Assembly (NCBI GenBank): GCA_017510335.1
Contig: JAFWNM010000028.1
Coordinates: forward strand, 215,458-279,457
Length of the DNA stretch: 64,000 nt
Reading direction: 5' to 3'
Source: Paracoccaceae bacterium
GTDB lineage: Bacteria > Pseudomonadota > Alphaproteobacteria > Rhodobacterales > Rhodobacteraceae
Shown here: positions 26,849-36,325 of the stretch, one piece after another
Numbering within the stretch: position 1 is the first letter of the stretch
Layout: each line of letters opens with the position of its first letter
Program-made: the position numbers and the translations under genes
Notes under the pieces: generated by a model
Databases searched by the model: none
Told to the model about the DNA's origin: nothing
Seen by the model: only the letters and a program-made list of their open reading frames with translations

Positions 26849-28237
26849 TCAGCGATAGGTGACTTTGCGCACGGCCTCGACGACGTCATCGGTGGTGACC
26901 AGCGCTAGTTTTTCAAGATTGGCGGCATAGGGCATGGGCACATCCTTGCCGGTCAGGTTGATGACCGGCGCATCCAGATAATCAAACGCCTGCTGCATCA
27001 CCACAGAAGTGATGTAATTGCCCACTGAACTTTGCGGGAAGCCTTCTTCCACTGTCACCAGCCGGTTGGTTTTGCGCACCGAGGCCAGTATCGCATCGGT
27101 ATCCATGGGACGGATGGTGCGCAGGTCGATGACTTCGGCGCTGATCCCGTCTTCGGCCAGCCTCTCGGCCGCTTCCAGGGCGTAGGTCATGCCAATGCCG
27201 AAGCTGACAATGGTGACATCCGTTCCTTCGCGCCAGATTTTGGCCTTGCCGAAGGGCACGGTAAAATCATCCAGCACAGGCACATCAAAACTGCGCCCAT
27301 ACAGGATCTCATTTTCCAGGAAGATGACCGGGTTCGGGTCGCGGATGGCTTGCTTCAGCAGACCTTTTGCATCGGCGGCGGAATAGGGCATCACGACCTT
27401 CAGGCCGGGAATATGGCTATACCAGGCGGCATAACACTGGCTGTGTTGCGCGCCCACACGCGCCGCGGCGCCGTTGGGGCCACGGAACACAATGGGACAC
27501 CCCATCTGGCCACCCGACATATACAATGTCTTCGCAGCCGAGTTCAGGATCTGGTCAATGGCCTGCATGGCGAAGTTGAACGTCATGAATTCGACAACCG
27601 GACGCAAGCCCCCAAAGGCCGCACCCACGCCAATGCCGGCAAACCCGTGTTCGGTGATGGGCGTGTCGATCACACGGCGCGCGCCGAATTCTGCGAGCAA
27701 CCCTTGGGTGATCTTGTAGGCACCCTGATATTCGGCCACTTCTTCGCCCATGACAAACACTTCGTCATGGGCACGCATTTCTTCGGCCATGGCGTCGCGC
27801 AGCGCTTCGCGGACTGTCTGGGTTTTCATTTCGGTGCCATCGGGCCAGTCGGGGCTGGTGTCGGGCATGGGCGCAGCGGGGGGCGCGGCCTTCGCGGAGC
27901 CCCCGTTGGGGGCCGCCTTGTCGGCCGCCTCGGCCTGCGCAGGCGCGGCCTCGGGGGACGACGACGCTGAGGTTTGGATATTCTCGGCGCTTTCGCCTTC
28001 TTCCACCAGAACGGCAATCGCGGTGTTCACCTTGACGCCTTCGGTGCCTGCGGCGATCAGGATTTTGCCGATCACCCCTTCGTCCACCGCTTCGAATTCC
28101 ATGGTGGCCTTGTCAGTCTCGATCTCGGCCAGAATGTCGCCGGCGCTTACGGTATCGCCTTCTTTCACCAGCCATTTGGCCAATGTGCCTTCCTCCATCG
28201 TGGGAGAGAGCGCGGGCATCAGTATTTCGGTTGCCAT
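26849..28237 (-). CDS. pdhB: Pyruvate dehydrogenase E1 beta with N-terminal lipoyl domain
   Basis: A 462-residue subunit. The first 80 residues are a lipoyl domain with lysine in [11 protein letters not shown], almost identical to that of the E2 next door. An alanine-rich linker follows, then the transketolase-like E1 beta core ([52 protein letters not shown]). This fusion is established for alphaproteobacterial PDH. AGGAAAC before the ATG at 28237 decides the start. Confidence 0.95.
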   Translation of the reverse strand: MATEILMPALSPTMEEGTLAKWLVKEGDTVSAGDILAEIETDKATMEFEAVDEGVIGKILIAAGTEGVKVNTAIAVLVEEGESAENIQTSASSSPEAAPAQAEAADKAAPNGGSAKAAPPAAPMPDTSPDWPDGTEMKTQTVREALRDAMAEEMRAHDEVFVMGEEVAEYQGAYKITQGLLAEFGARRVIDTPITEHGFAGIGVGAAFGGLRPVVEFMTFNFAMQAIDQILNSAAKTLYMSGGQMGCPIVFRGPNGAAARVGAQHSQCYAAWYSHIPGLKVVMPYSAADAKGLLKQAIRDPNPVIFLENEILYGRSFDVPVLDDFTVPFGKAKIWREGTDVTIVSFGIGMTYALEAAERLAEDGISAEVIDLRTIRPMDTDAILASVRKTNRLVTVEEGFPQSSVGNYITSVVMQQAFDYLDAPVINLTGKDVPMPYAANLEKLALVTTDDVVEAVRKVTYR

Positions 28238-28254
28238 GTTTCCTGTCCCCCCTG

Positions 28255-29265
28255 TCAAGCGTTCTGCGGCACGTCAGATGCGTAAATGTCAGTCCAAAGT
28301 TCGTCCAGTGCGGGTTCCGGGCTTTCCTTGGAGAATTCGGCCGCGTCATTCACGACTGCCTTGATGTCCTTGTCGATGGCCTTCAGGTCATCTTCGGTGG
28401 CATGTTTGCCCTGCAACAGCAATTCGCGCACATGTTCGATCGCGTCGCGTTCCTCGCGGATTTTCTGGACTTCGTCACGGGTGCGATATTTCGCAGGGTC
28501 GGACATGGAATGCCCGCGGTAGCGATAGGTCATGACTTCAAGGATATACGGCCCCTTGCCTGCACGGCAATGCGCGACAGCCTTTTCACCGGCGGCCTTG
28601 ACGGCCAGAACATCCATTCCGTCGACTTCTTCGCCCTTGATGCCGTAAGCGGCGCCGCGTTCCCACAGGCTGGGCGATTTTGTGGCGCGCTGCACCGATG
28701 TGCCCATGGCGTATTTGTTGTTTTCAATAACAAAAATGACCGGCAAATCCCACAACATCGCCATGTTATAGGTTTCATACACCTGGCCCTGATTGGCCGC
28801 CCCATCCCCGAAATAGGTGAAGGTGACGTTGTCATTGCCCTTGTATTTGTCCGAAAACGCCAGCCCAGCACCCAGCGGCACTTGCGCGCCGACAATGCCA
28901 TGCCCGCCATAGAAATGCTTTTCCTTGGAGAACATGTGCATCGAGCCGCCCTTGCCCTTGGAATAGCCCCCTTCGCGCCCGGTCAGTTCGGCCATGACGC
29001 CTTTTGGGTCCATCCCACAGGCCAGCATATGGCCATGGTCGCGGTAGGACGTGATGCGCTTGTCGCCTTCCTTGGCGGCGGCTTCAAGCCCGACAACGAC
29101 CGCTTCCTGCCCGATATAGAGATGGCAGAACCCACCGATCAGGCCCATTCCGTAAAGCTGGCCTGCTTTTTCCTCGAATCGTCGTATCAGCAACATGTCG
29201 CGGTAATATCCCAGCAACTCTTCAGCCGAAACGTTTGGTTTCGCGGCAGTTTTTCGTGTGGCCAT
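28255..29265 (-). CDS. pdhA: Pyruvate dehydrogenase E1 alpha
   Basis: A 336-residue thiamine diphosphate subunit that decarboxylates pyruvate with PdhB. The ThDP motif is [19 protein letters not shown], ending near the NNKYAMGTS stretch. The phosphorylation-loop equivalent [15 protein letters not shown] is present. The frame is open to 29367, but GGGAGG before the ATG at 29265 fixes the start. It is the first gene of the operon. Confidence 0.95.
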   Translation of the reverse strand: MATRKTAAKPNVSAEELLGYYRDMLLIRRFEEKAGQLYGMGLIGGFCHLYIGQEAVVVGLEAAAKEGDKRITSYRDHGHMLACGMDPKGVMAELTGREGGYSKGKGGSMHMFSKEKHFYGGHGIVGAQVPLGAGLAFSDKYKGNDNVTFTYFGDGAANQGQVYETYNMAMLWDLPVIFVIENNKYAMGTSVQRATKSPSLWERGAAYGIKGEEVDGMDVLAVKAAGEKAVAHCRAGKGPYILEVMTYRYRGHSMSDPAKYRTRDEVQKIREERDAIEHVRELLLQGKHATEDDLKAIDKDIKAVVNDAAEFSKESPEPALDELWTDIYASDVPQNA

Positions 29266-29417
29266 ACCTGGCAGCCCTCCCGACAAAAGTGATAGTTCAA
29301 CGTTAAACAATTGAATAGCGCATATTTTTGCGGGTTGCGAGTGTTTTTCGACATCCTTGCCCGCCACGCTGCGCGCGGGCGCGCAGCATGCCCGTTTGGC
29401 GCTGCAATATGCGGGGT

Positions 29418-30257
29418 TCAGCAGGGTTTTGCGATCAGAAGATCGGTGGGTGGCGCGCGCATAAGGTCACGCGCGTAATTGCCAAGGCTGGCGGCATTGC
29501 GGCCCGAGGCGCTGCCGATCACGATAAGATCGGGGTTGAGTTCATTGATGCGGAACTGCAGAACTTCGTGAACGCCGCCCGCAATTATTTCGGGCACGTT
29601 CATCTGCGGGGGCAACCCGTCAAGCCGCATGAAAGCGTCGCGCAGCAACATGGCTGTGGTCATGGTGGTGCCGTTTTCCACTTCGGATGTGGGAAGCTTG
29701 TCTTTCAACGGCAGTTGCAGCGCGTGGATGGCGTTGAATTCGGCATCTGGCGCAAGAATACCGGCAGTTGCCATGGCCTGCGCGCTTGCAGGTGCAAAGG
29801 TGATTGCCCCCAGAACACGACGATAAGGCATGACCGCGGCAGTATGTGCCACCAGAACAGGGCATGACACCGCAAGCGCAATGCGTTCCATGGTGGTCAG
29901 TCGCAGGGTATCCAGCACCTTGCGGACCTTGTGTAGCCCCAGAACCACCAGATCAGCCGAAACATCCAGGGCTGTTTGGGAAACGACGTCTTCTACTGCG
30001 CCCGACGCAATGACATGTTCCATACGAACATCGCGGTACTGGTCCGCTATGCGCGCAAGGGCGGTTTCACTTTCGTCCTGGCTGGCCGGTTTTTTGCGCA
30101 GGGCGAAACGTGCAACAGGGCCGATTCGCCCGGGCGTCGCATGAACCAGCACAACGCGCGCGCCCAGTTGCCGCGCAAGCGCCGCAGCACGTTCGGGTGC
30201 TGCCTCTGATCGTTGCTGAAGATCCGTCGCAACAAGAATTGTTTTAATAGCAGGCAA
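29418..30257 (-). CDS. Tandem-domain universal stress protein
   Basis: A 279-residue cytoplasmic protein with two Usp folds. The first (1 to about 140) begins IKTILVATDLQQRSEAAPERA and has an ATP-site-like VVLGLHKVRKVLDTLRLTT followed by PVLVAHTA. The second (about 145-279) ends DLIVIGSASGRNAASLGNYARDLMRAPPTDLLIAK. In each domain the glycine pattern differs from the standard nucleotide loop, so binding is uncertain. It lies upstream of pdhA on the same strand, 150 bp away, with a G+C hairpin at 29368-29387 between them. Confidence 0.83.
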   Translation of the reverse strand: MPAIKTILVATDLQQRSEAAPERAAALARQLGARVVLVHATPGRIGPVARFALRKKPASQDESETALARIADQYRDVRMEHVIASGAVEDVVSQTALDVSADLVVLGLHKVRKVLDTLRLTTMERIALAVSCPVLVAHTAAVMPYRRVLGAITFAPASAQAMATAGILAPDAEFNAIHALQLPLKDKLPTSEVENGTTMTTAMLLRDAFMRLDGLPPQMNVPEIIAGGVHEVLQFRINELNPDLIVIGSASGRNAASLGNYARDLMRAPPTDLLIAKPC

Positions 30258-30346
30258 CGCCGCACCCTGTCATGATACGAAAATATGGCACCATGTCTTA
30301 GCAGATCGGAATTGTGCCGTCACTTTGCTTTCGAAGATGCGCAGAC

Positions 30347-31324
30347 CTATGCGCGCGGACTTGCGCCATGCGGCGCGTTTATTGGCTGGTCTGACGCCAC
30401 GTCCTGCGCAAAATGTGGCTTGTGCTGCAAATTGGGGTAACGGGCCTGCAAATCTGTCCGCAGCGCGGGGGGCAGGCGTGTCATGGTCGCGCGCGACACA
30501 AGCAAACTTTCCATGGGAACGCCTTCTGCATAGATGATCTGGTGTTCATCAAATGCCAGACTGAAATAATCCACAAACCCGCCTTCGTGTTGGGTTATGC
30601 CCGCAGAGCCGACAAGGTGCAGCGCCTGCACCAGCACTTCGGCGCGCCCCCCCAGCCGTTTATCCCCCCGTTGGTACAGAAAGATGCGCTGGCGCGGGGC
30701 AAGTTTCAGACTGCGCAGATTGCCAAGGCCCCCTTCGGGAATGACAACGGGCGCATAGGCCCCATACCCGCGCAAGGTTACCTTGCCCAGCCACCGCACA
30801 GGTTGCGCGCCCTGATCACGCGTCAGGACCATGTCCCCGCTTTGCAGCTGTTCGATGGGGGTCAGGCTTCCATCTGCCATGGTAACCCGCGTGCCCGCAC
30901 CAAAACACCCGCGCACAATTTCGGACAGGCGCAGCGCTGTGTCTGTTGTGTTGATGTCGATCAGCGCATAGCCGGTTGCCGCGCGCATGGGACCAAGGGG
31001 CAGGCCAAAGAACTGCCCTTCGACTTCCAACAAGATGATCTCCAGCACATCCCCGTCATGCGCCATTAACCGAAGCTGGCCCAACAGCCGGACCTTCGCG
31101 CCCGCTGGCAGGGCAGGACGGGTGCCGCCATGGTGGTGCACCACTGTGATGGGGCTGCCAAGTTGTAAGGTCAGTCTGGAAAAAACATCTGCGGATTTCA
31201 GGCTGTAAATATCGCCCAGCACAGTTTCCTTGGGTGGCCCAAGCGCGTCGCCTTCATTTATGCCCCAAGTCACCGCAAAATCATGGGCGCAAAAGACCTC
31301 GCATTCGTATCTGGTTCCCGACAT
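30347..31324 (-). CDS. Hint (hedgehog/intein)-domain protein
   Basis: A 325-residue protein. An N-terminal region of unknown fold (1 to about 130) contains HHHGGTRP. A Hint domain follows, beginning at the cysteine of GCFGAGTRVTMADGSLTPIEQL, then GDMVLTRDQGAQPVRWLGK and APRQRIFLYQRGD. The stretch SLAFDEHQIIYAEGVPMESLL is the usual Hint C-terminal block in Rhodobacterales. No extein follows, and no classical His-Asn splice end is visible, so autocleavage rather than splicing is more likely. I start at the ATG at 31324 (MSGTRYECEVF). Role unknown. Confidence 0.78.
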   Translation of the reverse strand: MSGTRYECEVFCAHDFAVTWGINEGDALGPPKETVLGDIYSLKSADVFSRLTLQLGSPITVVHHHGGTRPALPAGAKVRLLGQLRLMAHDGDVLEIILLEVEGQFFGLPLGPMRAATGYALIDINTTDTALRLSEIVRGCFGAGTRVTMADGSLTPIEQLQSGDMVLTRDQGAQPVRWLGKVTLRGYGAYAPVVIPEGGLGNLRSLKLAPRQRIFLYQRGDKRLGGRAEVLVQALHLVGSAGITQHEGGFVDYFSLAFDEHQIIYAEGVPMESLLVSRATMTRLPPALRTDLQARYPNLQHKPHFAQDVASDQPINAPHGASPRA

Positions 31325-31622
31325 GTAGCCCTTTCGCCCCAAATCTACCTTTCATCTGTGGGTGAACGCAGCAACTGCCAAAAAGTTTCGGCCATGGGCC
31401 GAATTCAGGCAAGGGCATCACCACTTCAGGATGGTCGCGCAACCCGGGATGCGGTGTTGCGCGCGACGGAAGACATTCTTCTGATTTGCACCATTTACCA
31501 TAAGCAAGCCCTGCACAATAGCAAGCCTGCAGGGATGCGCGCACATTGTCGCGGGCCATCATACTGGCGCAAGGGCACGAAAGACTACCGCGCGGCGGGG
31601 CATTGCCGCGCGGTGCGTCAGG

Positions 31623-32015
31623 TCAGTTTACACGCGTCCAAGCTGACTCTCGGCACAGTCCCATGACACAGCCCGAAACGCCAAGCTCGCGCCCGCGCAA
31701 TTCCATGCGCGACGTATAGGTGCGGTCGCGGTCCGGGGCATAGACGCGACCGTTCCGATATTGCCCGTCCCCTTGCGGTTCCATGTCCCAGACAATGGCA
31801 CGCCCGATATTGTCCGACGCGATCTGTTGTGAACTGCCGTCAAACGCCGCGACCAGCCCGCCACATATTTTACCGTTGGAACAGGTCTGTATCTGGACAT
31901 GACCGAAATTGCCGTTGTCATCAGGGGCGGTTTTCCAAAGCCCGTGCGCAGGGTCGGCCAGTGCAGGGACTGCAAACAGGGCCAGAAGGCCCGCCATCAG
32001 GATCGAATTTTTCAT
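31623..32015 (-). CDS. DUF2147-family exported protein
   Basis: A 130-residue protein with a signal peptide (MKNSILMAGLLALFAVPALA) cleaved before DPAHGLWKT. The mature part has a small beta-barrel pattern with cysteines in IQTCSNGKICGG and VSGCVMGLC, probably two disulfides in the periplasm. This matches the DUF2147 family. AGGAGG before the ATG at 32015 fixes the start although the frame is open to 32072. The function of the family is not known. Confidence 0.8.
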   Translation of the reverse strand: MKNSILMAGLLALFAVPALADPAHGLWKTAPDDNGNFGHVQIQTCSNGKICGGLVAAFDGSSQQIASDNIGRAIVWDMEPQGDGQYRNGRVYAPDRDRTYTSRMELRGRELGVSGCVMGLCRESAWTRVN

Positions 32016-32120
32016 GCTCACTCCTCCTAAGCAGGAAGAGGTGTTGTGCCAAAGCAGGCATATGGCAAGCACGACCTCGCGTCAGGCACGATCGTAGGAC
32101 AGGCACGGGGGCGCGCGCAG

Positions 32121-32149
32121 CAAAAAGGCGCCCGCGAAGGCGCCTTTTG
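32121..32149 (-). terminator. Intrinsic terminator after the BCCT transporter gene
   Basis: On the minus strand, a stem of ggcgcc pairs extended by flanking A/T pairs (aaaaggcgcc / ggcgcctttt) has a 6-base loop and ends in five T. It lies 20 bases after the BCCT stop and before the DUF2147 gene. Confidence 0.85.
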
Positions 32150-32168
32150 GTTTTGTGCATGTGCGGCG

Positions 32169-33851
32169 CTATCCGCGCGGTTCGCTAAGCAACCCCTTGA
32201 TCAGTGCGTAGCAGGCCAGCACCAGAACTATGGCGAATGGCAGCCCTGTCGACACAGACGCAGCCTGCAAGGCGGCCAGCCCGCCCCCGATCAGCAGGGC
32301 CGCGGCCACCAGCCCTTCGAAAATGACCCAGAAAATCCGCTGGCTGACAGGGGCATTGATCTTGCCACCCGCTGTTATCGTATCAATGACCAACGACCCT
32401 GAATCTGACGATGTGACAAAGAAGACAATCACCAGAATGATTGCAATCGTCGATGTGATGGCCGCCAGTGGCAGTTCCGACAGCATGCCAAACAACGACA
32501 ATTCAGGCACATACGCCGCGATGACATAGCCATAAACCGAACTTTCGGTGACTGTGTTGATCAGTTGGTCAATGGCCGTGCCGCCGAAAACGGTCATCCA
32601 GATTGCGGATACAAGGGTGGGAATCAGCAGCACACAGGTCAGGAATTCGCGCACAGTGCGGCCCCGGCTGACGCGTGCAATGAACATGCCCACAAATGGC
32701 GACCAGCTGATCCACCACGCCCAGTAGAATGCAGTCCACCCCTGCCGGTAGCCGTCATCCTCGCGCCCGATCGGGTTGGACAAATTGATGATTTCACCGA
32801 AATACGCCCCCAGATTGCCCAGAAACTGCGTCACCAATGTCAGTGTCGGCCCTACCAGAAGCACGAAGCCCAACAGCAGCAGCGCAAGCCCCATGTTGAT
32901 TTCCGACAGCAGTTTCACACCGCCATCAAGCCCGCGCAGCACCGATATCAGCGCCATGCCCGTAATGATGAAAATAAGGATGACAGAGGCCGTGACCGTG
33001 TCGTTGATGCCGTCAATCCCGAAGACAAACCCAATGCCCGCCGTGGCCTGCTGTGCCCCAAGGCCCAGCGATGTGGCCAGCCCGAACAACGTGGCAAACA
33101 CTGCCAGAATATCAATGACATGGCCCGGCCAGCCCCAGATGCGTTCCCCGAAAATCGGGTAGAAGATGGAACGCACTGTCAACGGCAGCCCCTTGTTATA
33201 GGCAAATAACGCCAGCGACAGCGCGACGACCGCATATATTGCCCAAGGGTGCAAGCCCCAGTGATAGATGGTTGCGGCCATGGCTGTCAGTCGCGCGGCT
33301 TCTACTGCGGCGGGGTCAACAAGAACGCCGTCAACAATGCCGATATCGCGCATCAGCGGCTGATCGCCCCATGGCGTGCCGAAGTAATACACAGGTTCGA
33401 GCACCCCAAAGAACATCAGGCCAATGCCCATGCCTGCGGCGAACAGCATCGCAAACCAGCCTGCATAACTGTAATCCGGCGTTGCATCCACACCGCCAAT
33501 GCGCACCCGGCCCAGTGGCGACACCAGAATACCCAGACAGACCAGCACAAACAGATTGCCCGCCATCAGGAAGAACCAGTCGAAGCTGGATGTCAGAAAT
33601 CCGCGCAGGTCCGTAAGTATTGGCCCAACCTGGTTCTGGAAGGCCAGTGTGATGATGACAAACGCAACGACCACCAACCCCGAAATCGCAAAGACAGGGT
33701 TATGTATGTCCAGCCCGAACGGGCCGATTTGCGGGGTTATGTTATCCTGTCCGACCTCGTAATCAGTTTCAATGATTTCGGACGCTCCTTCGGGTTCGGG
33801 CAGGGCTTCTGCCTCGTCGGTATGTGTGTCGTCATCGTCATGGTTCGACAT
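32169..33851 (-). CDS. BCCT-family transporter (betaine/choline/carnitine type)
   Basis: A 560-residue secondary transporter with about twelve membrane helices, probably bringing in compatible solutes or their precursors with Na+ or H+. The family core is seen in AGWFAMLFAAGMGIGLMFFG, HWGLHPWAIYAVVALSLA, WTAFYWAWWISWSPFVGMFIARVSRGRT and TSSDSGSLVIDTITAGG. The tryptophan-rich block is the substrate box. The N-terminus is acidic and histidine-rich (NHDDDDTH), which could sense ions or osmotic state (inference). A Usp gene lies 78 bp upstream. Confidence 0.93.
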   Translation of the reverse strand: MSNHDDDDTHTDEAEALPEPEGASEIIETDYEVGQDNITPQIGPFGLDIHNPVFAISGLVVVAFVIITLAFQNQVGPILTDLRGFLTSSFDWFFLMAGNLFVLVCLGILVSPLGRVRIGGVDATPDYSYAGWFAMLFAAGMGIGLMFFGVLEPVYYFGTPWGDQPLMRDIGIVDGVLVDPAAVEAARLTAMAATIYHWGLHPWAIYAVVALSLALFAYNKGLPLTVRSIFYPIFGERIWGWPGHVIDILAVFATLFGLATSLGLGAQQATAGIGFVFGIDGINDTVTASVILIFIITGMALISVLRGLDGGVKLLSEINMGLALLLLGFVLLVGPTLTLVTQFLGNLGAYFGEIINLSNPIGREDDGYRQGWTAFYWAWWISWSPFVGMFIARVSRGRTVREFLTCVLLIPTLVSAIWMTVFGGTAIDQLINTVTESSVYGYVIAAYVPELSLFGMLSELPLAAITSTIAIILVIVFFVTSSDSGSLVIDTITAGGKINAPVSQRIFWVIFEGLVAAALLIGGGLAALQAASVSTGLPFAIVLVLACYALIKGLLSEPRG

Positions 33852-33929
33852 GTTCTTCTCCAGTTTTCGTGACGGATGGGGTGGCCCTGACCCGGCACCA
33901 GTCAGGGCGCAAATTCATTGTTCCCGGTG

Positions 33930-34352
33930 TCAGCTGTGCGCACGCACCAGAAACACCGACGCCTTGGACCGCGCGGCAATGGTGTCGCCATGCCCTGCCC
34001 AGATATAGTCCAGCGCTTTGGGGGCATGGGTCTGCATAACAACCAGATCCCCGCCCAGATCCTCGATCGCGCCAAGCAGGGTCTTGTCTGTATCTATTGT
34101 GGGGTCGGGGCTGATGCAGGCGGTGGCGCTGCTTTTCAGCCCATGCGCAGCGCCTTGTTCCTGCGCGAAGGCCTGCAGCTTGCGTTCATATTCCTGCGGG
34201 GTGTGTGCAACGGGACTGGGCGCAGTGCCGGTCACCCCCACAAAGCAGATTTCCGCCTTGTAATGGATTGCCAGATCAAGCGCTGTTTGCAGTGCCTTGG
34301 TCAGATGGTCGACATGTGTCAGGTCGACCGGAAATATCACTTTCCGATACAT
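33930..34352 (-). CDS. Universal stress protein (single domain)
   Basis: A 140-residue UspA-family protein. It opens MYRKVIFPVDLTHVDHLTKALQ and has the long middle helix of the fold. The ATP-loop region is DLVVMQTHAPKALDYIWAGHGDTIAARSKASVFLVRA, where the standard G-2x-G-9x-G-S/T pattern is only partly kept. GGAGG precedes the ATG at 34352, which I prefer to an upstream in-frame start at 34370. It is probably cotranscribed with the BCCT transporter downstream, a pairing also seen for other transporters with Usp proteins. Confidence 0.85.
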   Translation of the reverse strand: MYRKVIFPVDLTHVDHLTKALQTALDLAIHYKAEICFVGVTGTAPSPVAHTPQEYERKLQAFAQEQGAAHGLKSSATACISPDPTIDTDKTLLGAIEDLGGDLVVMQTHAPKALDYIWAGHGDTIAARSKASVFLVRAHS

Positions 34353-34544
34353 GGTCCCTCCTGTTGTCATTTGGGGACAGATTTATGATGATTGAATGCT
34401 TAATGGTAACACAGGCGTGAAGGGGGATTGCAACCCCTGCGGCGAAATAATGTGCAAATTCGACATATCTTGGCCAGCAAGGGCGGCTTTTACATTCGCG
34501 GGCGCAATGCTAGGTCTGACACAGACCATAATGGAGGCATAGGT

Positions 34545-35324
34545 ATGGATCTTGGAATTTCGAGGAAACGCGCGCTGGTCTGTGCCAGTTCCAAAGGGTT
34601 GGGGCGCGGCTGCGCCGAGGCATTGGCGGCCGAAGGCGTGCATCTGGTGATGAATGCGCGCGGGGCCGAAGCGCTGGAAGCTGCCGCTGCAGAAATCCGC
34701 GCGGCCCATGGGGTTGATGTGGTGACTGTCGCGGCCGATATCACCACCGAAGACGGGCGCGCGAAGGTTCTGGCAGCCGCAGGTGACGTGGATATTCTGG
34801 TCAACAACGCTGGTGGTCCCCCCCCGGGAATGTGGACGGACTGGAACCGCGACGATTTCATCAAGGCGCTCGATGCCAACATGCTGACGCCCATTGCCCT
34901 GATCAAGGCACTGGTGCCCGCAATGATGGACAGGGGCTGGGGCAGGGTGGTCAACATCACCTCGCAATCGGTGAAAAGCCCCATTCCGGTTCTGGGCCTG
35001 TCGAATTCCGCACGCGCGGGTCTGACCGGGTATGTTGCGGGCACATCGCGGCAGGTTGCAGGCAAGGGCGTGGTCATCAACAACCTGTTGCCCGGCATTC
35101 ATGACACCGACCGCGCAACGTCGCTTGATGGTGGCGTGGCCAAGGCCGAAGGCATCAGCATGGATGACGCGCGCAAAAAACGGCAGGCAACCATTCCCGC
35201 AGGCCGCTACGGCACCGCGCAGGAATTTGGCGCGGCCTGCGCGTTCCTGTGTTCGCAACATGCAGGGTTCATTGTCGGGCAAAACCTGCTGCTGGACGGT
35301 GGCGCGGTAAATACCACGCTGTAG
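34545..35324 (+). CDS. SDR-family protein lacking the catalytic Tyr-Lys pair
   Basis: A 259-residue short-chain dehydrogenase fold. The cofactor loop CASSKGLGRGCAEALAAEG, DILVNNAGGPPPG and the serine of NITSQSVKSP are present. Where the usual Y-x3-K stands, the sequence reads LGLSNSARAGLTG, so both tyrosine and lysine are missing. This fits the BKR-like SDR group with altered active sites. GGAGG at the ATG at 34545 decides the start, and the open frame upstream is not used. Substrate unknown; calling it FabG would be wrong. Confidence 0.82.
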   Translation: MDLGISRKRALVCASSKGLGRGCAEALAAEGVHLVMNARGAEALEAAAAEIRAAHGVDVVTVAADITTEDGRAKVLAAAGDVDILVNNAGGPPPGMWTDWNRDDFIKALDANMLTPIALIKALVPAMMDRGWGRVVNITSQSVKSPIPVLGLSNSARAGLTGYVAGTSRQVAGKGVVINNLLPGIHDTDRATSLDGGVAKAEGISMDDARKKRQATIPAGRYGTAQEFGAACAFLCSQHAGFIVGQNLLLDGGAVNTTL

Positions 35325-35362
35325 GCGGCTTGTGTGCACATGCCTGCTGCTTGAGTAGGGTG

Positions 35363-35403
35363 TAAGGCGCGCAAAGCCCCCTGCATGGGTGTTGCGCGCC
35401 TTA
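35363..35403 (+). terminator. Long hairpin after the SDR gene
   Basis: A perfect 12-bp outer stem (taaggcgcgcaa / ttgcgcgcctta) encloses a second small stem. It lies 38 bases after the SDR stop. No T run follows, so it may stabilise the 3' end or act with Rho rather than be a textbook intrinsic terminator. Confidence 0.55.
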
Positions 35404-35749
35404 TGAAACAGGCTGTTCAAAAGTGGGAACGGGTTTTGAGCTTCTCGACCCCGCGAAACCAATAAGTGAAGTATGTCGCCCGAATGCCAATGAATGCGAC
35501 ATGGCCCAACCTTCGGCCAGAACGGCGCTTGCCGCCGCGTGATGGTCGCTGAACGCTTGCCCAGCGCAGCATCGCGGGCAAAACCGGCGGCCAAAGATAT
35601 GCATTTTGCCCGAAAAGGGGGCATCCATTGCTTTTGATGCCTGCAATATAAGCGGCATGATGGAACCGTACTGCGCCCCTGTGCCGCACACCCTTGTCGC
35701 GCGAAGGGCACGCTGCGATGCAGAAACCTGTTCGGGGCACAGGCGGGTC
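35404..35749. other. Region upstream of nasT with no supported gene
   Basis: About 345 bases between the SDR hairpin and nasT. Two minus-strand frames (down to 35401 and 35417) stay open through it but show no domain, no ribosome site and conflicting frames. The stretch must hold the nasTS promoter. I found no clear sigma-70 pair or NtrC palindrome by eye. Confidence 0.4.
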
Positions 35750-36325
35750 ATGAAACTTCACATTGTCATTGTCGAACCGGATCAGGACCGCGCACGGCTG
35801 ATGATTGACAGCCTGCGCCCCTTGGGCCACGCCGTGACTGTCATTGCCGAAGCTGCGGGCCTTGCGCGGCGGGTGCGCGACCTTGCGCCCGATATTGTCC
35901 TGATAGATATGGCCAACCCGTCGCGCGACACATTGGAAGAAATGGCGCTGGCTTCTGGCCCGCTGGACCGGCCCGTGGCCTTTTTTGTGGACCGCACAGA
36001 CCGTGACCTGACACATCAAGCCATCGAAGCGGGCGTTTCGGCCTATGTTGTGGACGGGCTGCAACCAGACCGCGTTGCAACGGTCATGGATGCGGCGATC
36101 ATGCGGTTTCAGATGTTCCGACGCATGCGCACCGAACTGGAAACCACGCGCCGCGCATTGGAGGAACGCAAGCTGATAGACCGCGCCAAGGGCATCTTGA
36201 TGAAAGCCCGCGGCCTGAGCGAGGAAGACGCCTATGCCCTGCTGCGCAAGGCCGCGATGGACCAGGGCCGCAAGGTTGCTGAAGTCGCCGGCGCATTGGT
36301 GACCGCAGCGGGGCTGCTGTCATGA
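35750..36325 (+). CDS. nasT: NasT: ANTAR-domain RNA-binding antiterminator
   Basis: A 191-residue regulator. The N-terminal receiver-like domain (MKLHIVIVEPDQDRARLMID) has Asp53 in PDIVLIDMANP at the phospho-site. The ANTAR domain (about 130-185) reads RKLIDRAKGILMKARGLSEEDAYALLRKAA, whose helices bind hexaloop RNA. In Azotobacter and Paracoccus NasT lets RNA polymerase pass a leader terminator and is held inactive by NasS. A suitable leader lies 1.3 kb downstream, in front of nrtA. I start at the ATG at 35750; the upstream in-frame stretch is not family-like. nasS overlaps by four bases. Confidence 0.92.
   Translation: MKLHIVIVEPDQDRARLMIDSLRPLGHAVTVIAEAAGLARRVRDLAPDIVLIDMANPSRDTLEEMALASGPLDRPVAFFVDRTDRDLTHQAIEAGVSAYVVDGLQPDRVATVMDAAIMRFQMFRRMRTELETTRRALEERKLIDRAKGILMKARGLSEEDAYALLRKAAMDQGRKVAEVAGALVTAAGLLS

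Noticed and set aside
31281-31562. Minus-strand 93-codon frame between the Hint and DUF2147 genes
   Set aside because: It overlaps the Hint gene start and has no recognisable features.
34545-35324. Annotation as FabG
   Set aside because: The catalytic Tyr-Lys pair is missing; the true fabG is at 21634-22371.
35417-36064. Minus-strand 215-codon frame across the nasT start
   Set aside because: It lies antisense to nasT for half its length and lacks a domain.
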